From an uncultured Polaribacter sp. (GTDB taxonomy: Bacteria; Bacteroidota; Bacteroidia; Flavobacteriales; Flavobacteriaceae): a stretch of DNA of 64,000 nt. The stretch covers positions 40,416-104,415 of the forward strand of contig CALKEB010000011.1 in NCBI GenBank assembly GCA_938084845.1, written 5' to 3'. This document shows positions 18,325 to 27,511 of the stretch, in pieces. The notes beneath the pieces are model-generated. The model had not been told where the DNA came from. It ran no database searches and saw only the letters and a list, made by a program, of their open reading frames with translations. The position numbers and the translations under genes are program-made. Position 1 is the first letter of the stretch; each line of letters begins with the position of its first letter.

Positions 18325-19947
18325 TCACTCAACTTCTAAAGAAGTAAACTTAAAACTAGTTCCATCAAACAAACCTTTATCTGAAAGTTTTAAAGAAGGT
18401 ATTACCAAAAGCGCCATAAAAGACAGACTCATATAAGGTGCCTTTAATTGGCTACCCATTTCTTTCGCCATTTTATCTAAAGCCGCATAAGCCTCTCCAA
18501 TTTCTTTGGCGGGTTTGTCTGACATGATTCCTGCAACAGGCAAAGAAACTATTTTTTCTTTAGTAGTGGTAACTGCACAAACTCCACCTCTATTTTTAAT
18601 GATTAGGTTCACTGCTTTGCAAATCATTTCATCAGAAACGCCAACTGCAATAATGTTATGAGAATCATGCCCAACAGAACTTGCGATTGCTCCTTCTTTT
18701 AAACCAAAATTCTTAATGAATGCAATTGACGGATTAGCATTTTTATAACGGTTTACAACTGTCATTTTTAAAACATCAGTAGCTGTATTTGAAACTAAAT
18801 TTCCGTTTTCTATTAAAGATGCTACTTCAATTTTGTTGGTTACCAATTCTCCATCCAAAGCTTCAATTACCCTAATTTTTGATGATGAAGATTCAAATTT
18901 AAAATCTTTTACTGTCTTTGCGCTTGTAGAAAAATTATTCACTATTTCAAAAGGCACATGTTTTACAAAAGACATTCCGTTTTTAGCAACTAATTCGCCA
19001 TTAATATACGTTTCTAATACATTAAAATGCTTCAAATTATCTACTACTATAAAATCTGCAAAATCATTTTTCTGAAGCAAACCAACCTCTAAATTATAAT
19101 GCTTAACAGGATTCACACAAGCAGCCTGCAGAACTTTAAAAACGTCAATACCTTTAGCCACTGCTCTATCACACAACTGATTAATGTGACCTAATAATAA
19201 ATCATCTGGATGTTGATCATCGGAACAAAACATCATGTTTTCAAAATTATCTGGTAACAAAGCTATTAAAGCTTCAAAGTTTTTGGCAGTAGAACCTTCT
19301 CTAATCAACACTTTCATTCCTTTTTCTAGCTTTTCTTTTGCTTCCTCAAAAGAAAAACATTCGTGATCTGTAGAAATACCTGCTGCAATATATTTACTAA
19401 CGTCTTTACCTCGTAAGCCAGGTGCATGTCCATCTATAGGCTTATGGTTATTTTTTGCATGTTGAATTTTAGCTAAAACCTCTTCATTATCAAATAAAAC
19501 ACCTGGATAATTCATCATCTCTGCCAAATATTTGATATCTGGATTTTCCATCATTTGTTTGATGTCATCAGCATTAATAATGGCTCCTGCACTTTCAAAG
19601 GAAGTCGCAGGCACACAACTTGGCGCTCCAAAATTGAATTTTAAAGGAACTTGTTTTCCGTTTTCAATCATAAAATCCACCCCCTTTACGCCTAGTACAT
19701 TGGCAATTTCGTGTGGATCTGAAACTGTAGCTACTGTGCCATGAACAACAGCAATTTTCGCGAATTCAGAAGGTACAACCATAGCACTTTCAATATGAAT
19801 ATGAGCATCTACAAAACCAGGAATAATATAGTTTTCATTAAAATGGTTTGATTCACGAACGTCTATAATTTTATCGCCTTTTACCTCTATTTCTCCTTTA
19901 AAAATAGTACGATTTTGAATATCGACTATGTTCCCTTGAATGATCAT
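18325..19947 (-). CDS. ade: Adenine deaminase
   Basis: This amidohydrolase-family enzyme deaminates adenine to hypoxanthine, which the Hpt domain at 14.8 kb could then salvage. Metal ligands appear in [20 protein letters not shown] (near residues 45-65), DGHAPG and [16 protein letters not shown]. Further along come [10 protein letters not shown] and the domain with [14 protein letters not shown]. At 540 residues it has the length of bacterial Ade. It is a single-gene unit with a promoter box at 19965-19972. Confidence 0.95.
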   Translation of the reverse strand: MIIQGNIVDIQNRTIFKGEIEVKGDKIIDVRESNHFNENYIIPGFVDAHIHIESAMVVPSEFAKIAVVHGTVATVSDPHEIANVLGVKGVDFMIENGKQVPLKFNFGAPSCVPATSFESAGAIINADDIKQMMENPDIKYLAEMMNYPGVLFDNEEVLAKIQHAKNNHKPIDGHAPGLRGKDVSKYIAAGISTDHECFSFEEAKEKLEKGMKVLIREGSTAKNFEALIALLPDNFENMMFCSDDQHPDDLLLGHINQLCDRAVAKGIDVFKVLQAACVNPVKHYNLEVGLLQKNDFADFIVVDNLKHFNVLETYINGELVAKNGMSFVKHVPFEIVNNFSTSAKTVKDFKFESSSSKIRVIEALDGELVTNKIEVASLIENGNLVSNTATDVLKMTVVNRYKNANPSIAFIKNFGLKEGAIASSVGHDSHNIIAVGVSDEMICKAVNLIIKNRGGVCAVTTTKEKIVSLPVAGIMSDKPAKEIGEAYAALDKMAKEMGSQLKAPYMSLSFMALLVIPSLKLSDKGLFDGTSFKFTSLEVE

Positions 19948-19964
19948 TTTTGAGTGCTTTTACA

Positions 19965-19972
19965 CAAAATTA
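19965..19972 (-). promoter_or_regulatory. Promoter -7 box of ade
   Basis: On the minus strand TAATTTTG matches TAnnTTTG, 17 bases before the ade start codon. Confidence 0.5.
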
Positions 19973-20027
19973 CAAATAATAGAAAGAGGATATATTAAAA
20001 TGTAAATAGAATATTATATTTTTGAAT

Positions 20028-20744
20028 ATGGATCGAAAAGTACAGCATAAAAAGTTCAAAAATTGGGCTAAAAATTATAATTTTTCATTAACAGATTTGT
20101 TTCCAACAATTGGTAAAACAGAAATTTGTCATGTAGACCTAAGCAAAAATAATACCATAGTAAGAACAGAAGCTGAGTTCAATACTCCTACTTTTTTCGA
20201 AGGGAAACTAGCTGAAATTCAAGCTAAAAATAAAAAAGCAATACTTACTGGCGGGTATCTAGAAAAGCGTTCTTTATATACCTCTGATATTTATAATGCA
20301 GAAAATTCTACAGCCAAAAGAAATATACATTTAGGTGTCGATTTTTGGTTGGCTGCAGGTACTCCTGTTCATGCGTTTTTAGATGGAGAAATAGTATGTG
20401 CTGTGCATCAAAAATCGCACAAAGGCTATGGAGGTTTTGTAATCTTAAAACATACTATAGCCGATTTTACTTTTTATACTTTGTATGGGCATTTGTCTGA
20501 AAAAAGTTTAAAAAAACATCGTATCGGAAATAAGCTTAAAAAGGTGGATATAATAGGTGAATTAGGAACTTATGATGAAAATGGTGCTTGGGTACCTCAT
20601 TTGCATTTTCAAGTAATGCTCAGTTTATTAGATTACAAAAATGATTTTCCTGGGGTGGCTTTAGAAAGTGAAATGGTGTTTTGGAAAGAAGTTTGTCCAA
20701 ACCCAAACTACTTATTGAAGAGTGATGTTTTAAATAATTTGTAA
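20028..20744 (+). CDS. M23-family (LytM-like) metallopeptidase domain protein
   Basis: The M23 fold is clear. HLGVDFWLAAGTPVHAFLDG supplies the first His and Asp zinc ligands (near residue 100), YTLYGHLSEKSL the catalytic His, and VPHLHFQVM the HxH motif. Such enzymes usually cut peptidoglycan crosslinks, but this one has no signal peptide or membrane segment, so a cytosolic or non-classical role is possible. I chose ATG 20028. An upstream TTG in frame would overlap a TATTTTTG box that ends 3 bases before this ATG, implying a nearly leaderless transcript. It converges on the cyclo-ligase gene. Confidence 0.85.
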   Translation: MDRKVQHKKFKNWAKNYNFSLTDLFPTIGKTEICHVDLSKNNTIVRTEAEFNTPTFFEGKLAEIQAKNKKAILTGGYLEKRSLYTSDIYNAENSTAKRNIHLGVDFWLAAGTPVHAFLDGEIVCAVHQKSHKGYGGFVILKHTIADFTFYTLYGHLSEKSLKKHRIGNKLKKVDIIGELGTYDENGAWVPHLHFQVMLSLLDYKNDFPGVALESEMVFWKEVCPNPNYLLKSDVLNNL

Positions 20745-20748
20745 AAAT

Positions 20749-21300
20749 TTAGCCATTTGGATAAATGACTTTATCTAGAGGAACATCAAATTCATTTATG
20801 TCTTTAATTTCATCAATTGGTTTAAATAAATTAAGCCCAACTGTAGCTACATTTTTTCTACATTTAGCTAAAAACCGATCATAAAACCCTTTTCCATAAC
20901 CGACTCTAAAATTATGCTTATCAGAAATTAATAGGGGTACAAACACCAGATCTAAATCTGTTTCTTTGGCTTCTAAAGCATTTAAAGGCTCTGGAATTCC
21001 GTATCTACTTAACTCTGTTTTAGTCTGTTCTTCTAGGTAATAATGTTGTAAAGAGTTGGTAATAAAATCACTTTTAGACACTGCCACCTTTATATTTTTC
21101 TCTCTTAAATAATGTATTATTGGTAAGGTGTCAATTTCTTTGAATTTTTTTAAAGTCAAAAAAATATGAGCTGTTTTTACTTGAGAAAGATCTAAATTAT
21201 AGACTTGCTCATAAATAGTAGAAGCTAGTTGTAGTAGTACATCATTAGATGTTTGTTGTCTTTTTTCTAAATAGACTTTTCTGAGTTCACTTTTTGTCAT
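20749..21300 (-). CDS. 5-formyltetrahydrofolate cyclo-ligase
   Basis: The enzyme recycles 5-formyl-THF to 5,10-methenyl-THF using ATP. At 183 residues it is a typical length. The family pattern is present: an N-terminal LRKVYLEKRQ helix, FLTLKKFKEIDTLPII, DLVFVPLLISDKHNFRVGYGKGFYDRFL with the Gly-rich binding loop, and VGLNLFKPI. Its stop is 4 bases from the M23 gene's stop on the other strand. The next minus-strand gene upstream, the MmcQ family, ends 1 base before its start, so the two are probably cotranscribed. Confidence 0.93.
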   Translation of the reverse strand: MTKSELRKVYLEKRQQTSNDVLLQLASTIYEQVYNLDLSQVKTAHIFLTLKKFKEIDTLPIIHYLREKNIKVAVSKSDFITNSLQHYYLEEQTKTELSRYGIPEPLNALEAKETDLDLVFVPLLISDKHNFRVGYGKGFYDRFLAKCRKNVATVGLNLFKPIDEIKDINEFDVPLDKVIYPNG

Positions 21301-21301
21301 A

Positions 21302-21670
21302 CTACAAATTTTCTAATTCAGCTTTCGCTTTTTTAGTTAATCCTTGAACTACTAAATCATATGAATGATCTATTAATTGAAAAACCAATTGGTCTGAAAC
21401 ATCCGAATTATTCATAAGTATGGTATTCCAGTGCTTTTTATTCATGTGAAAACCAGCAGAAATTCCTTCATAATCCGCTCTTAATTCATTAGCCTTTTCG
21501 GGATTACATTTTAAGTTAATTTTTTGATCTCCATTCTCCCATTGATGTAAACCTACCAAAGCAAACATTTTATTCATTACTTTAAACACTAAAGTAACAT
21601 TATCAAAAGGAAAATGTTCTGTGACTCCTTTTTTAGAAATACAAAAATCTCTTAACTCCTCTATATTCAT
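21302..21670 (-). CDS. MmcQ/YjbR family protein
   Basis: A 122-residue CyaY-like-fold protein of the MmcQ/YjbR family, annotated as DNA-binding but of unclear role. Diagnostic stretches are CISKKGVTEHFPFDNVTLVF near the start, KINLKCNPEKANELR in the middle and HMNKKHWNTILMN. It is separated by 1 base from the cyclo-ligase gene and by 37 bases from the cyclase-family gene upstream, consistent with a small operon. Confidence 0.88.
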   Translation of the reverse strand: MNIEELRDFCISKKGVTEHFPFDNVTLVFKVMNKMFALVGLHQWENGDQKINLKCNPEKANELRADYEGISAGFHMNKKHWNTILMNNSDVSDQLVFQLIDHSYDLVVQGLTKKAKAELENL

Positions 21671-21707
21671 AGACTATTTTTAATACGCTAAAAAAAACTG
21701 AACACTT

Positions 21708-22463
21708 TTATACTTCTTTAATTATTTTATATAAAATTGGTTTGCTTGGTGTTGCATCATTCTCAAAAGGAGCAATCATTAGGTTTAATAAATACTCTCC
21801 GTCTTTTACATGATTGGGCACATAAATAAATTCTGTAATAGTAGCATCCATTCGTAAGGGACCGCCTGTATTCCAAAATGCATTATGAGCCAATAATTTA
21901 CCTTCGTCTTTTTCTTTATCTACAGAAGGTAAATCTATCAATAGGTGTTTAATTCCCTTCTCTTTTAAAAAAACAGCTGTCTCTTCTAACATATACGTCG
22001 GATTTGTATTGGAGTATTGCCTATTTTTTTTCTCCTCTAAATTTGGTAAAGTTCTAATAATAACAGCATCTCTCTTCTTATTTCTTAACGCCATTTTTAA
22101 TTGTTTTGTTGCAATTACAAAATCGCCATTTACTTCTATTGGTGCAATTGTAATTAACTCTGCTAAATGAAAGTAGTGATTTAAGTTTGTATTTACAGAG
22201 TGTATTTTTTCTGTAATATGCCCAACACATTCTGTATGCGTTATATGGGAATGTGGGTTAAATTGAATTGAATTAAAATTAACCACTGCACCTTTTTTTA
22301 CAGAAATTTCTTTGCCATCAGATTTTTCGGGAAATATTTTTGGTTCTTCTAAATACCAAGCATTTACATTTTGTTTGTTAACATCTATAGCAATTGAAAT
22401 ATCTATGGGTTTAGAAACATTAATTTCAATTTTTCTTGAGTTATATTCTATAGTTGCCTTCAT
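21708..22463 (-). CDS. Cyclase-family (kynurenine formamidase-like) protein
   Basis: A 251-residue member of the cyclase family, metal hydrolases that include bacterial kynurenine formamidase. The usual HTGTHxDxxxH metal motif is represented by HSHITHTECVGHI (near residue 75), which keeps His residues but differs at several positions. Later segments with VIIRTLPNL, KHLLIDLPSVDKEKDEG and HNAFWNTGGP fit the family. The divergent metal motif means the substrate cannot be given. It is transcribed with the genes on either side. Confidence 0.8.
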   Translation of the reverse strand: MKATIEYNSRKIEINVSKPIDISIAIDVNKQNVNAWYLEEPKIFPEKSDGKEISVKKGAVVNFNSIQFNPHSHITHTECVGHITEKIHSVNTNLNHYFHLAELITIAPIEVNGDFVIATKQLKMALRNKKRDAVIIRTLPNLEEKKNRQYSNTNPTYMLEETAVFLKEKGIKHLLIDLPSVDKEKDEGKLLAHNAFWNTGGPLRMDATITEFIYVPNHVKDGEYLLNLMIAPFENDATPSKPILYKIIKEV

Positions 22464-22499
22464 GTATAAATAGTTCGATTTTGTTTTTTAAAGTTAAAA

Positions 22500-23633
22500 T
22501 TATTTTAAATTTAGCATAAATAAATCAGAAGCCAAACCATCTGATAAAAACTTACCTTTTCTAGTTGTTTTTAACACTTCATTTTCCATACATAATAATT
22601 CTTGGTCAATGTATTTTTGCGCCTGCATTTGTAAATATTTGGCATAATTTTTTCCAAATTCTGATTTAATTCGTTGCAATGAAACACCCCAAATTGTTCG
22701 TAAACCAGTCATAACATACTCATTATACCTATCTATAACTGATAATACCTCTCTTTGAATTGGTAATTCATTCTCAAGAATATTCTTTATATACTTGGTG
22801 TTATTCTGTACATTCCAACTGCGTTGTACACCATCAAATGAATGGGCTGCAGGACCAATACCTAGATAGGATTTACCTAACCAGTAAGCGGAATTATTTT
22901 TACTAAAAAACTCTTCTTTACCAAAATTTGAAAGTTCGTAATGAATAAATTTAGCTTCATTTAACACATCTGTAAGTATCAAAAATTGTTCTTCTGCTTT
23001 ATCATCATCCACATTTTTTATTACACCTTTGTCTATAAAACGTTCTAAAGCAGTATCTGGTTCTACAGTTAATGCATAACTAGATATGTGTGGAACTCCA
23101 TAACTTAATGCTGTTTGAATATTTTCTATCCATTGCTCATTTGAGCAATCTGGAATTCCATATATTAAATCTACAGAAATATTAGAAAAATACTGGGTAG
23201 CTAGTTCTAGACATTTTTTTGATTCTTCTGCATTATGTGCCCTATTCATTAATTTTAAATCTCTTTCATAAAAAGATTGCACACCAATACTTAGTCTGTT
23301 TATTTTGGAAGCCGCTAATTCTTTAATTTTCTCTTCTGATAAATCATCAGGATTTGCCTCTAGGGTAATTTCTGGGGTATCTATAACTTTAAAATTTTGA
23401 TATACCGTCTCGATTAAGGCATTGATTTCTTGGGTAGATAAAATACTAGGCGTACCTCCTCCAAAATAAATAGTTTCTACAACATCAATCTGTATTTCAT
23501 CTTTCCGTAAAACGATCTCTTTCGCTAAACAATCTAATAGTTCTTTTTTCTTTTTTAATGAAGTAGAAAAGTAAAAGTTACAATAGTAGCATGCTTGTTT
23601 GCAAAATGGGATGTGAATATATATTCCACTCAT
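22500..23633 (-). CDS. hemW: Radical SAM heme chaperone HemW
   Basis: HemW, formerly annotated as oxygen-independent coproporphyrinogen III oxidase, binds heme and a 4Fe-4S cluster and inserts heme into respiratory proteins. GIYIHIPFCKQACYYCNFYF carries the CxxxCxxC cluster motif at residues 11-18. TIYFGGGTPSIL and the SIGVQSF strand belong to the radical SAM barrel, followed by a HemW C-terminal domain. The 377 residues match HemW rather than the longer HemN. Its start overlaps the ruvC stop by 4 bases, indicating coupling. Confidence 0.95.
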   Translation of the reverse strand: MSGIYIHIPFCKQACYYCNFYFSTSLKKKKELLDCLAKEIVLRKDEIQIDVVETIYFGGGTPSILSTQEINALIETVYQNFKVIDTPEITLEANPDDLSEEKIKELAASKINRLSIGVQSFYERDLKLMNRAHNAEESKKCLELATQYFSNISVDLIYGIPDCSNEQWIENIQTALSYGVPHISSYALTVEPDTALERFIDKGVIKNVDDDKAEEQFLILTDVLNEAKFIHYELSNFGKEEFFSKNNSAYWLGKSYLGIGPAAHSFDGVQRSWNVQNNTKYIKNILENELPIQREVLSVIDRYNEYVMTGLRTIWGVSLQRIKSEFGKNYAKYLQMQAQKYIDQELLCMENEVLKTTRKGKFLSDGLASDLFMLNLK

Positions 23634-24184
23634 TTTTTTACTCTTTTTTCATTTTGCTTTACAAAACTAGCCCAACCAGAATAGTTTTTACCCCCAACCA
23701 CTTTACCAGAGTTGTAATAATGGCAAACTGCTGCAGCTAGACCGTCTGTAGCATCTAAGTTTTTAGGAAGTTCTTTTAAATTTAAAAGTGATTTAAGCAT
23801 TAATGCTACCTGCTCTTTGCTAGCATTTCCATTACCTGTTATAGCCATTTTAATTTTTTTTGGTAAGTATTCTGTAATGGGTATTTCTCTAGATAAACCA
23901 GCTGCCATTGCTACACCTTGTGCCCTACCAAGTTTAAGCATAGACTGCACATTTTTACCAAAAAATGGTGCCTCTATAGCAATTTCATCTGGATGATAGG
24001 TGTCAATAAGCGCAACTGTCCTTTCAAAAATCAATTTAAGTTTTAGGTAGTGGTCATCGTATTTTTTTAAAATTAACTCATTCATTTGAATAAATTCCAT
24101 TTTCTTTCCTACAATTTTTATGAGACCAAACCCCATAATTGTTGTACCCGGATCTATACCTAAAATAATTTTTTCAGTTGCCAA
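23630..24184 (-). CDS. ruvC: Holliday junction resolvase RuvC
   Basis: RuvC cleaves Holliday junctions together with RuvAB. The acidic catalytic residues are visible: Asp in ILGIDPGTTIMGFG near residue 11, Glu in EIAIEAPFFGKN near 70, and two acidic positions around NLDATDGLAAAVCH near 145. LGRAQGVAMAAG fits the DNA-binding helix. At 184 residues it is normal. It is embedded in a run of minus-strand genes with hemW downstream and a 44-residue membrane protein immediately upstream. Confidence 0.97.
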   Translation of the reverse strand: MATEKIILGIDPGTTIMGFGLIKIVGKKMEFIQMNELILKKYDDHYLKLKLIFERTVALIDTYHPDEIAIEAPFFGKNVQSMLKLGRAQGVAMAAGLSREIPITEYLPKKIKMAITGNGNASKEQVALMLKSLLNLKELPKNLDATDGLAAAVCHYYNSGKVVGGKNYSGWASFVKQNEKRVKK

Positions 24185-24187
24185 ATA

Positions 24188-24322
24188 TTAGTTGAATAAC
24201 GAATTTAAAAGAGACTCTGCATTATACCATAAAAATAAAATGATTGCTAATAGTACAATCAGGAATAATCCTTTTTTAGGCTTTGATTCTTTTTTTCTTC
24301 CAAACTTTCTCTTAAATTCCAT
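24188..24322 (-). CDS. Small single-pass membrane protein, 44 residues
   Basis: This small ORF lies between mnmD and ruvC. It starts MEFKRKFGRKKESKPKKG, a strongly basic cytosolic N-terminus, followed by one hydrophobic helix (LFLIVLLAIILFLWY, about residues 19-33) and a short tail. The gap to ruvC is 3 bases, to mnmD 9 bases, and all are on the same strand, so it is positioned as an operon member. I do not recognise a family. Codon use resembles its neighbours. Confidence 0.75.
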   Translation of the reverse strand: MEFKRKFGRKKESKPKKGLFLIVLLAIILFLWYNAESLLNSLFN

Positions 24323-24331
24323 GAACGATTG

Positions 24332-25003
24332 CTACTCTTTTATTGCTCTTAACATTTCTCTCTTTCCTGGAGGTCCCTCTAATCTTTCTACCGTAAAACC
24401 AACTGCTTGCATTGCTCTTCTTACACTACCCTTTGCTGAATAGGTAGTTAAAACACCTCCTTGATTTAAAGCTGTATACATTTTTTTAAAAATAGATTCT
24501 GTCCATAATTCTGGCTGATTTTTTGCCCCAAAAGCATCAAAATAAATCAAATCAAAACAAGCATTATCTTCAATATCTTCAAAAAATTGTTTTCTTTTTA
24601 ATAAGCTAAACGAATCTGATATTTTATGATTTTTTTCCCAAGGAATACTATGCATTAATTTAAAATCATCTTCATAAGCAGTTGCATTTAACTCTGAAAC
24701 ATAATTTAAGCTTTTTAACTCATCTTCAGATATCGGATAAGCTTCTGCACCAACATATGAAATAGAAATAGTTTTATTTTTTGTTTCCAAATAGGTAATG
24801 AATGCATTTAGCCCTGTACCAAAACCAATTTCTAAAATAGACAATTGATGTACATTGTTCTCTAAATATTTATGTAAACCCGCTTTTATAAAAACATGTT
24901 TAGCTTCTTGTATTGCCCCATGTTTGGAATGGTATTGCTCATCCCAATCTGGAAGATGTATGCTTGTAGAACCGTCTGATGTTAAAAATATTTCTCTTTT
25001 CAA
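24332..25003 (-). CDS. mnmD: tRNA 5-aminomethyl-2-thiouridine methyltransferase MnmD
   Basis: The 223-residue SAM-dependent methylase (DUF752/MnmD) performs the last step of mnm5s2U34 synthesis in tRNA wobble positions. The SAM-binding motif is SILEIGFGTGLNAFI (near residues 53-67). FDLIYFDAFGAKNQPELW is the family's catalytic region, and LTTYSAKGSVRRAMQAVGFTV with GPPGKREMLRA closes the domain. Only the methylase half of E. coli MnmC is present; an oxidoreductase half is not nearby. Confidence 0.93.
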   Translation of the reverse strand: MKREIFLTSDGSTSIHLPDWDEQYHSKHGAIQEAKHVFIKAGLHKYLENNVHQLSILEIGFGTGLNAFITYLETKNKTISISYVGAEAYPISEDELKSLNYVSELNATAYEDDFKLMHSIPWEKNHKISDSFSLLKRKQFFEDIEDNACFDLIYFDAFGAKNQPELWTESIFKKMYTALNQGGVLTTYSAKGSVRRAMQAVGFTVERLEGPPGKREMLRAIKE

Positions 25004-25009
25004 TACAAA

Positions 25010-25513
25010 CTAATTCTTCATCAATACACCATTTGCTTCAAAAGCAAACTCTCTTCTAGACACTGTAATAGAAGCTATTTCTTCTTCAGATTTACCAGCA
25101 TCTTCTGCATAGTGCCTTAATTCTTCAACCGAAGTTTCTTTAACAAAGGCTTTACCTGCAACAATTACCTCTTTTTCAGCCGAGTCTAAAGGCATAAAAA
25201 AACCGTAATCTTTAAAACGAACCATTGTTTCCTTTTCGGAATCTAAAGGCAACTTCATCCAGCATCCTTTTTTAGAGCAAACTTCTTTTATCGTCGACTT
25301 AAATTTTGCATTAATTGTATCGCCAACATTCATACTTTCAAACTTCGTCAACATTTCCTTTGAAGTCATTAAAGTTGCGTCATTCATGCTATCACCAAAA
25401 GAATTGTAATTTTCTGCAATTGTAGTATTATTTTCATTTGTATCTATTTTTTCAGTCTTACATGCTGTTGCTATACAGAACAGAACTACACATAATTGAA
25501 TTGCATTTTTCAT
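25010..25513 (-). CDS. DUF4920 lipoprotein
   Basis: A 167-residue lipoprotein with a signal (hydrophobic residues 5-16) and lipobox ATAC, Cys18. The mature part has YNSFGDSMN and then a compact OB-like domain with SKKGCWMKL, MVRFKDYGFFMPLD and VIVAGKAF, the pattern of DUF4920, common in Bacteroidota and of unknown function. Cys residues in CSKKGCW could form a disulfide or bind metal. It starts the minus-strand run that leads into mnmD and has its own promoter box. Confidence 0.85.
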   Translation of the reverse strand: MKNAIQLCVVLFCIATACKTEKIDTNENNTTIAENYNSFGDSMNDATLMTSKEMLTKFESMNVGDTINAKFKSTIKEVCSKKGCWMKLPLDSEKETMVRFKDYGFFMPLDSAEKEVIVAGKAFVKETSVEELRHYAEDAGKSEEEIASITVSRREFAFEANGVLMKN

Positions 25514-25539
25514 CTTTTAATTATTTAACAAATTCATTA

Positions 25540-25547
25540 CAAATGTA
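25540..25547 (-). promoter_or_regulatory. Promoter -7 box of the DUF4920 gene
   Basis: On the minus strand TACATTTG matches TAnnTTTG, 26 bases before the start codon. Confidence 0.5.
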
Positions 25548-25602
25548 ACAAATTTAACAACAAAACGAGGTGCTTCTATGAGAATTGGATAAATAAATTA
25601 TG

Positions 25603-25610
25603 TACATTTG
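25603..25610 (+). promoter_or_regulatory. Promoter -7 box of ilvE
   Basis: TACATTTG matches TAnnTTTG, with a TTG at 25585-25587 (15-base spacing, slightly short). It overlaps an upstream in-frame ATG at 25608, which supports the downstream ATG 25632 as the true start. Confidence 0.6.
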
Positions 25611-25631
25611 TACTCTAAAATTAAACTAAAA

Positions 25632-26687
25632 ATGATATCAAATATAGAAATTCAACGTATTGAAAAATCAAAAATTGATTCTGTTGATTTTAACAACTTA
25701 CCTTTTGGAAGTGTATATTCAGATCATATGTTAACTTGTGATTTTAAAGAGGGTAAATGGCAATCTCCAAAAATTGAACCTTTTGCACCTATTGCTTTAG
25801 ATCCTTCTGCGAAGATTTTTCACTATGGGCAATCAATTTTTGAAGGAATGAAAGCTTACAAAGACACTAAGGGTAATATGATGTTATTTAGACCTTTAGA
25901 AAATTGTAACCGTTTAAATAAATCTGCAGAACGTTTGGTGATTCCTCAAATACCGGAAGATATTTTCATGGATGGTTTAAAGAAACTTTTAGAAATTGAT
26001 AGTTCTTGGATACCAACCAATGACGGTAGTTCTTTATACATTAGACCTTTTATGTTTGCCACAGGAAATGGGTTTCATGCTTCACCTGCAGATGCTTATA
26101 AATTTGTTATTTGTACAGCACCTTCTGGAGCTTATTTTGCCGGTAAAATAAAAGTATTAATCGAAGAAAAATATGCGAGAGCAGCAAATGGTGGTGTTGG
26201 ATATGCAAAAGCAGGTGGAAATTATGCAGCTCAATTTTATCCTACACAATTAGCTATAGAAAAAGGGTACAATCAAGTAATTTGGACAGATGACAATACA
26301 CACCAATTTATCGAAGAAGCTGGTGCTATGAACATCTTTGTTAGAATTAATGATACTTTAATTACAAGCCCTACAAGTGATCGTATTTTAGATGGAATTA
26401 CCCGTAAAAGTATTTTACAAATTGCAGCAGATAATGGAATTAAAACAGAAGTAAGAAAAATCTCTGTAGGAGAAGTTGTAGAAGCTGCAAAAAATGGAAA
26501 TTTAAAAGAAATGTTTGGTGCAGGTACTGCAGCTGTAATTTCTCCAATTGCTGGGTTTGGATATCAAGAAAATGATTTTGATTTACCAGAGTTAGAAAAT
26601 CCATATGCTCAAAAATTGAAAAAATTAATTACAGATATTCAAACTAATAAAGCTGAAGATCCTTATGGATGGAGAGTTATGGTTTAG
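25632..26687 (+). CDS. ilvE: Branched-chain amino acid aminotransferase
   Basis: This PLP fold-type IV enzyme performs the last transamination to Leu, Ile and Val. Hallmarks are HYGQSIFEGMKAYK, RPFMFATGNGFHASP, AKAGGNYAAQFYPTQLA with the PLP lysine, and EEAGAMNIFVRIND. I use ATG 25632 (351 residues). The longer frame from 25608 would start inside the promoter box and adds residues without family similarity. It stands alone between a promoter and a terminator, with no leader peptide in the short 5' region. Confidence 0.96.
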   Translation: MISNIEIQRIEKSKIDSVDFNNLPFGSVYSDHMLTCDFKEGKWQSPKIEPFAPIALDPSAKIFHYGQSIFEGMKAYKDTKGNMMLFRPLENCNRLNKSAERLVIPQIPEDIFMDGLKKLLEIDSSWIPTNDGSSLYIRPFMFATGNGFHASPADAYKFVICTAPSGAYFAGKIKVLIEEKYARAANGGVGYAKAGGNYAAQFYPTQLAIEKGYNQVIWTDDNTHQFIEEAGAMNIFVRINDTLITSPTSDRILDGITRKSILQIAADNGIKTEVRKISVGEVVEAAKNGNLKEMFGAGTAAVISPIAGFGYQENDFDLPELENPYAQKLKKLITDIQTNKAEDPYGWRVMV

Positions 26688-26708
26688 GCTATCTTAAATT
26701 AAAAACAT

Positions 26709-26741
26709 AAAAAAGCATCAATACAATTGATGCTTTTTTTT
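26709..26741 (+). terminator. Terminator of ilvE
   Basis: A 13-bp stem (26709-26721 with 26727-26739), 5-base loop and T-run. It could also act on the minus-strand gene that ends at 26773. Confidence 0.88.
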
Positions 26742-26772
26742 ATGCTAAAAGATTTAAATGAATAGGTTTTTT

Positions 26773-27159
26773 TTATTTATCTAAAATTGCTTTAATATTT
26801 GGTTTAAAGTAATTAGGTCCTTTTAAAACTTTACCATCTTCTCTATAAATTGGCAATCCATCTTCCCCTAATTTACTCATATTAGAATTTTGTATTTCGT
26901 TAAATACCGCTTCAATTTTATCTTGCATTCCATGTTCTATAATGGTGCCACATAAAATGTATAACATATCTCCTAATGCGTCTGCAACCTCTACCAAATC
27001 ATTATTTCTAGCTGCTTCTAGATATTCTTCGTTTTCTTCTTTCATTAATTCATAACGCAATTCTTTTCTTTCTTTAGAAATAGATACCGTTGGAGATTCT
27101 TGAATATTTAATTTAAAGGCCTTATGAAATTCACGGACTGCTGCAATTTTATGTTTCAT
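26773..27159 (-). CDS. MazG-like nucleoside triphosphate pyrophosphohydrolase
   Basis: A 128-residue all-alpha NTP pyrophosphatase. The metal-binding ExxE...ExxD pattern is seen in LMKEENEEYLEAA and VEVADALGDMLYILCG. SKLGEDGLPIYREDGKVLKGPNY-like residues near the C-terminus (only the pattern is cited) resemble house-cleaning dCTPase or PRA-PH relatives. It probably removes unwanted nucleotides; the exact substrate is unknown. It is a single gene. Confidence 0.85.
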   Translation of the reverse strand: MKHKIAAVREFHKAFKLNIQESPTVSISKERKELRYELMKEENEEYLEAARNNDLVEVADALGDMLYILCGTIIEHGMQDKIEAVFNEIQNSNMSKLGEDGLPIYREDGKVLKGPNYFKPNIKAILDK

Positions 27160-27304
27160 TGTAATAAAGATTAGATCTACACTACTTATGGTGAAGATTT
27201 GATATATAATTTTGTAATTTTGTTGGTAACAATATAAAAATTCTTTATTAATTTAAAGGGGAAACAAATTATATTGTTTGCAAAACTTATAAAGATAAAA
27301 ACTG

Positions 27305-27511
27305 ATGATTTTTAACGCTTATTTTACAACAGGTAGAATTATGTTTATGGTTTTTTTTATACTAGCTTTTGGTATTCTAATATACCTTAGTTATAAAAAA
27401 GATACAGGTAATCATAACCGATATTATAAAGGTGCAGGAAAAAAAGTATTAATTTATGGTGGTTTAATAATTGCCGTGTTTACAGCTATTCGATTACTTT
27501 TTGGAAATTAA
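27305..27511 (+). CDS. Small two-helix membrane protein, 68 residues
   Basis: The product has two predicted membrane helices (about residues 12-29 and 47-64) separated by a polar loop with YKKDTGNHNRYYKGAGKK. I recognise no family. Translation could also start at a later Met, MFMVFF. Its last 18 bases overlap the convergent membrane-protein gene at 27494. The amphipathic pattern and normal codon use suggest it is real. Confidence 0.65.
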   Translation: MIFNAYFTTGRIMFMVFFILAFGILIYLSYKKDTGNHNRYYKGAGKKVLIYGGLIIAVFTAIRLLFGN

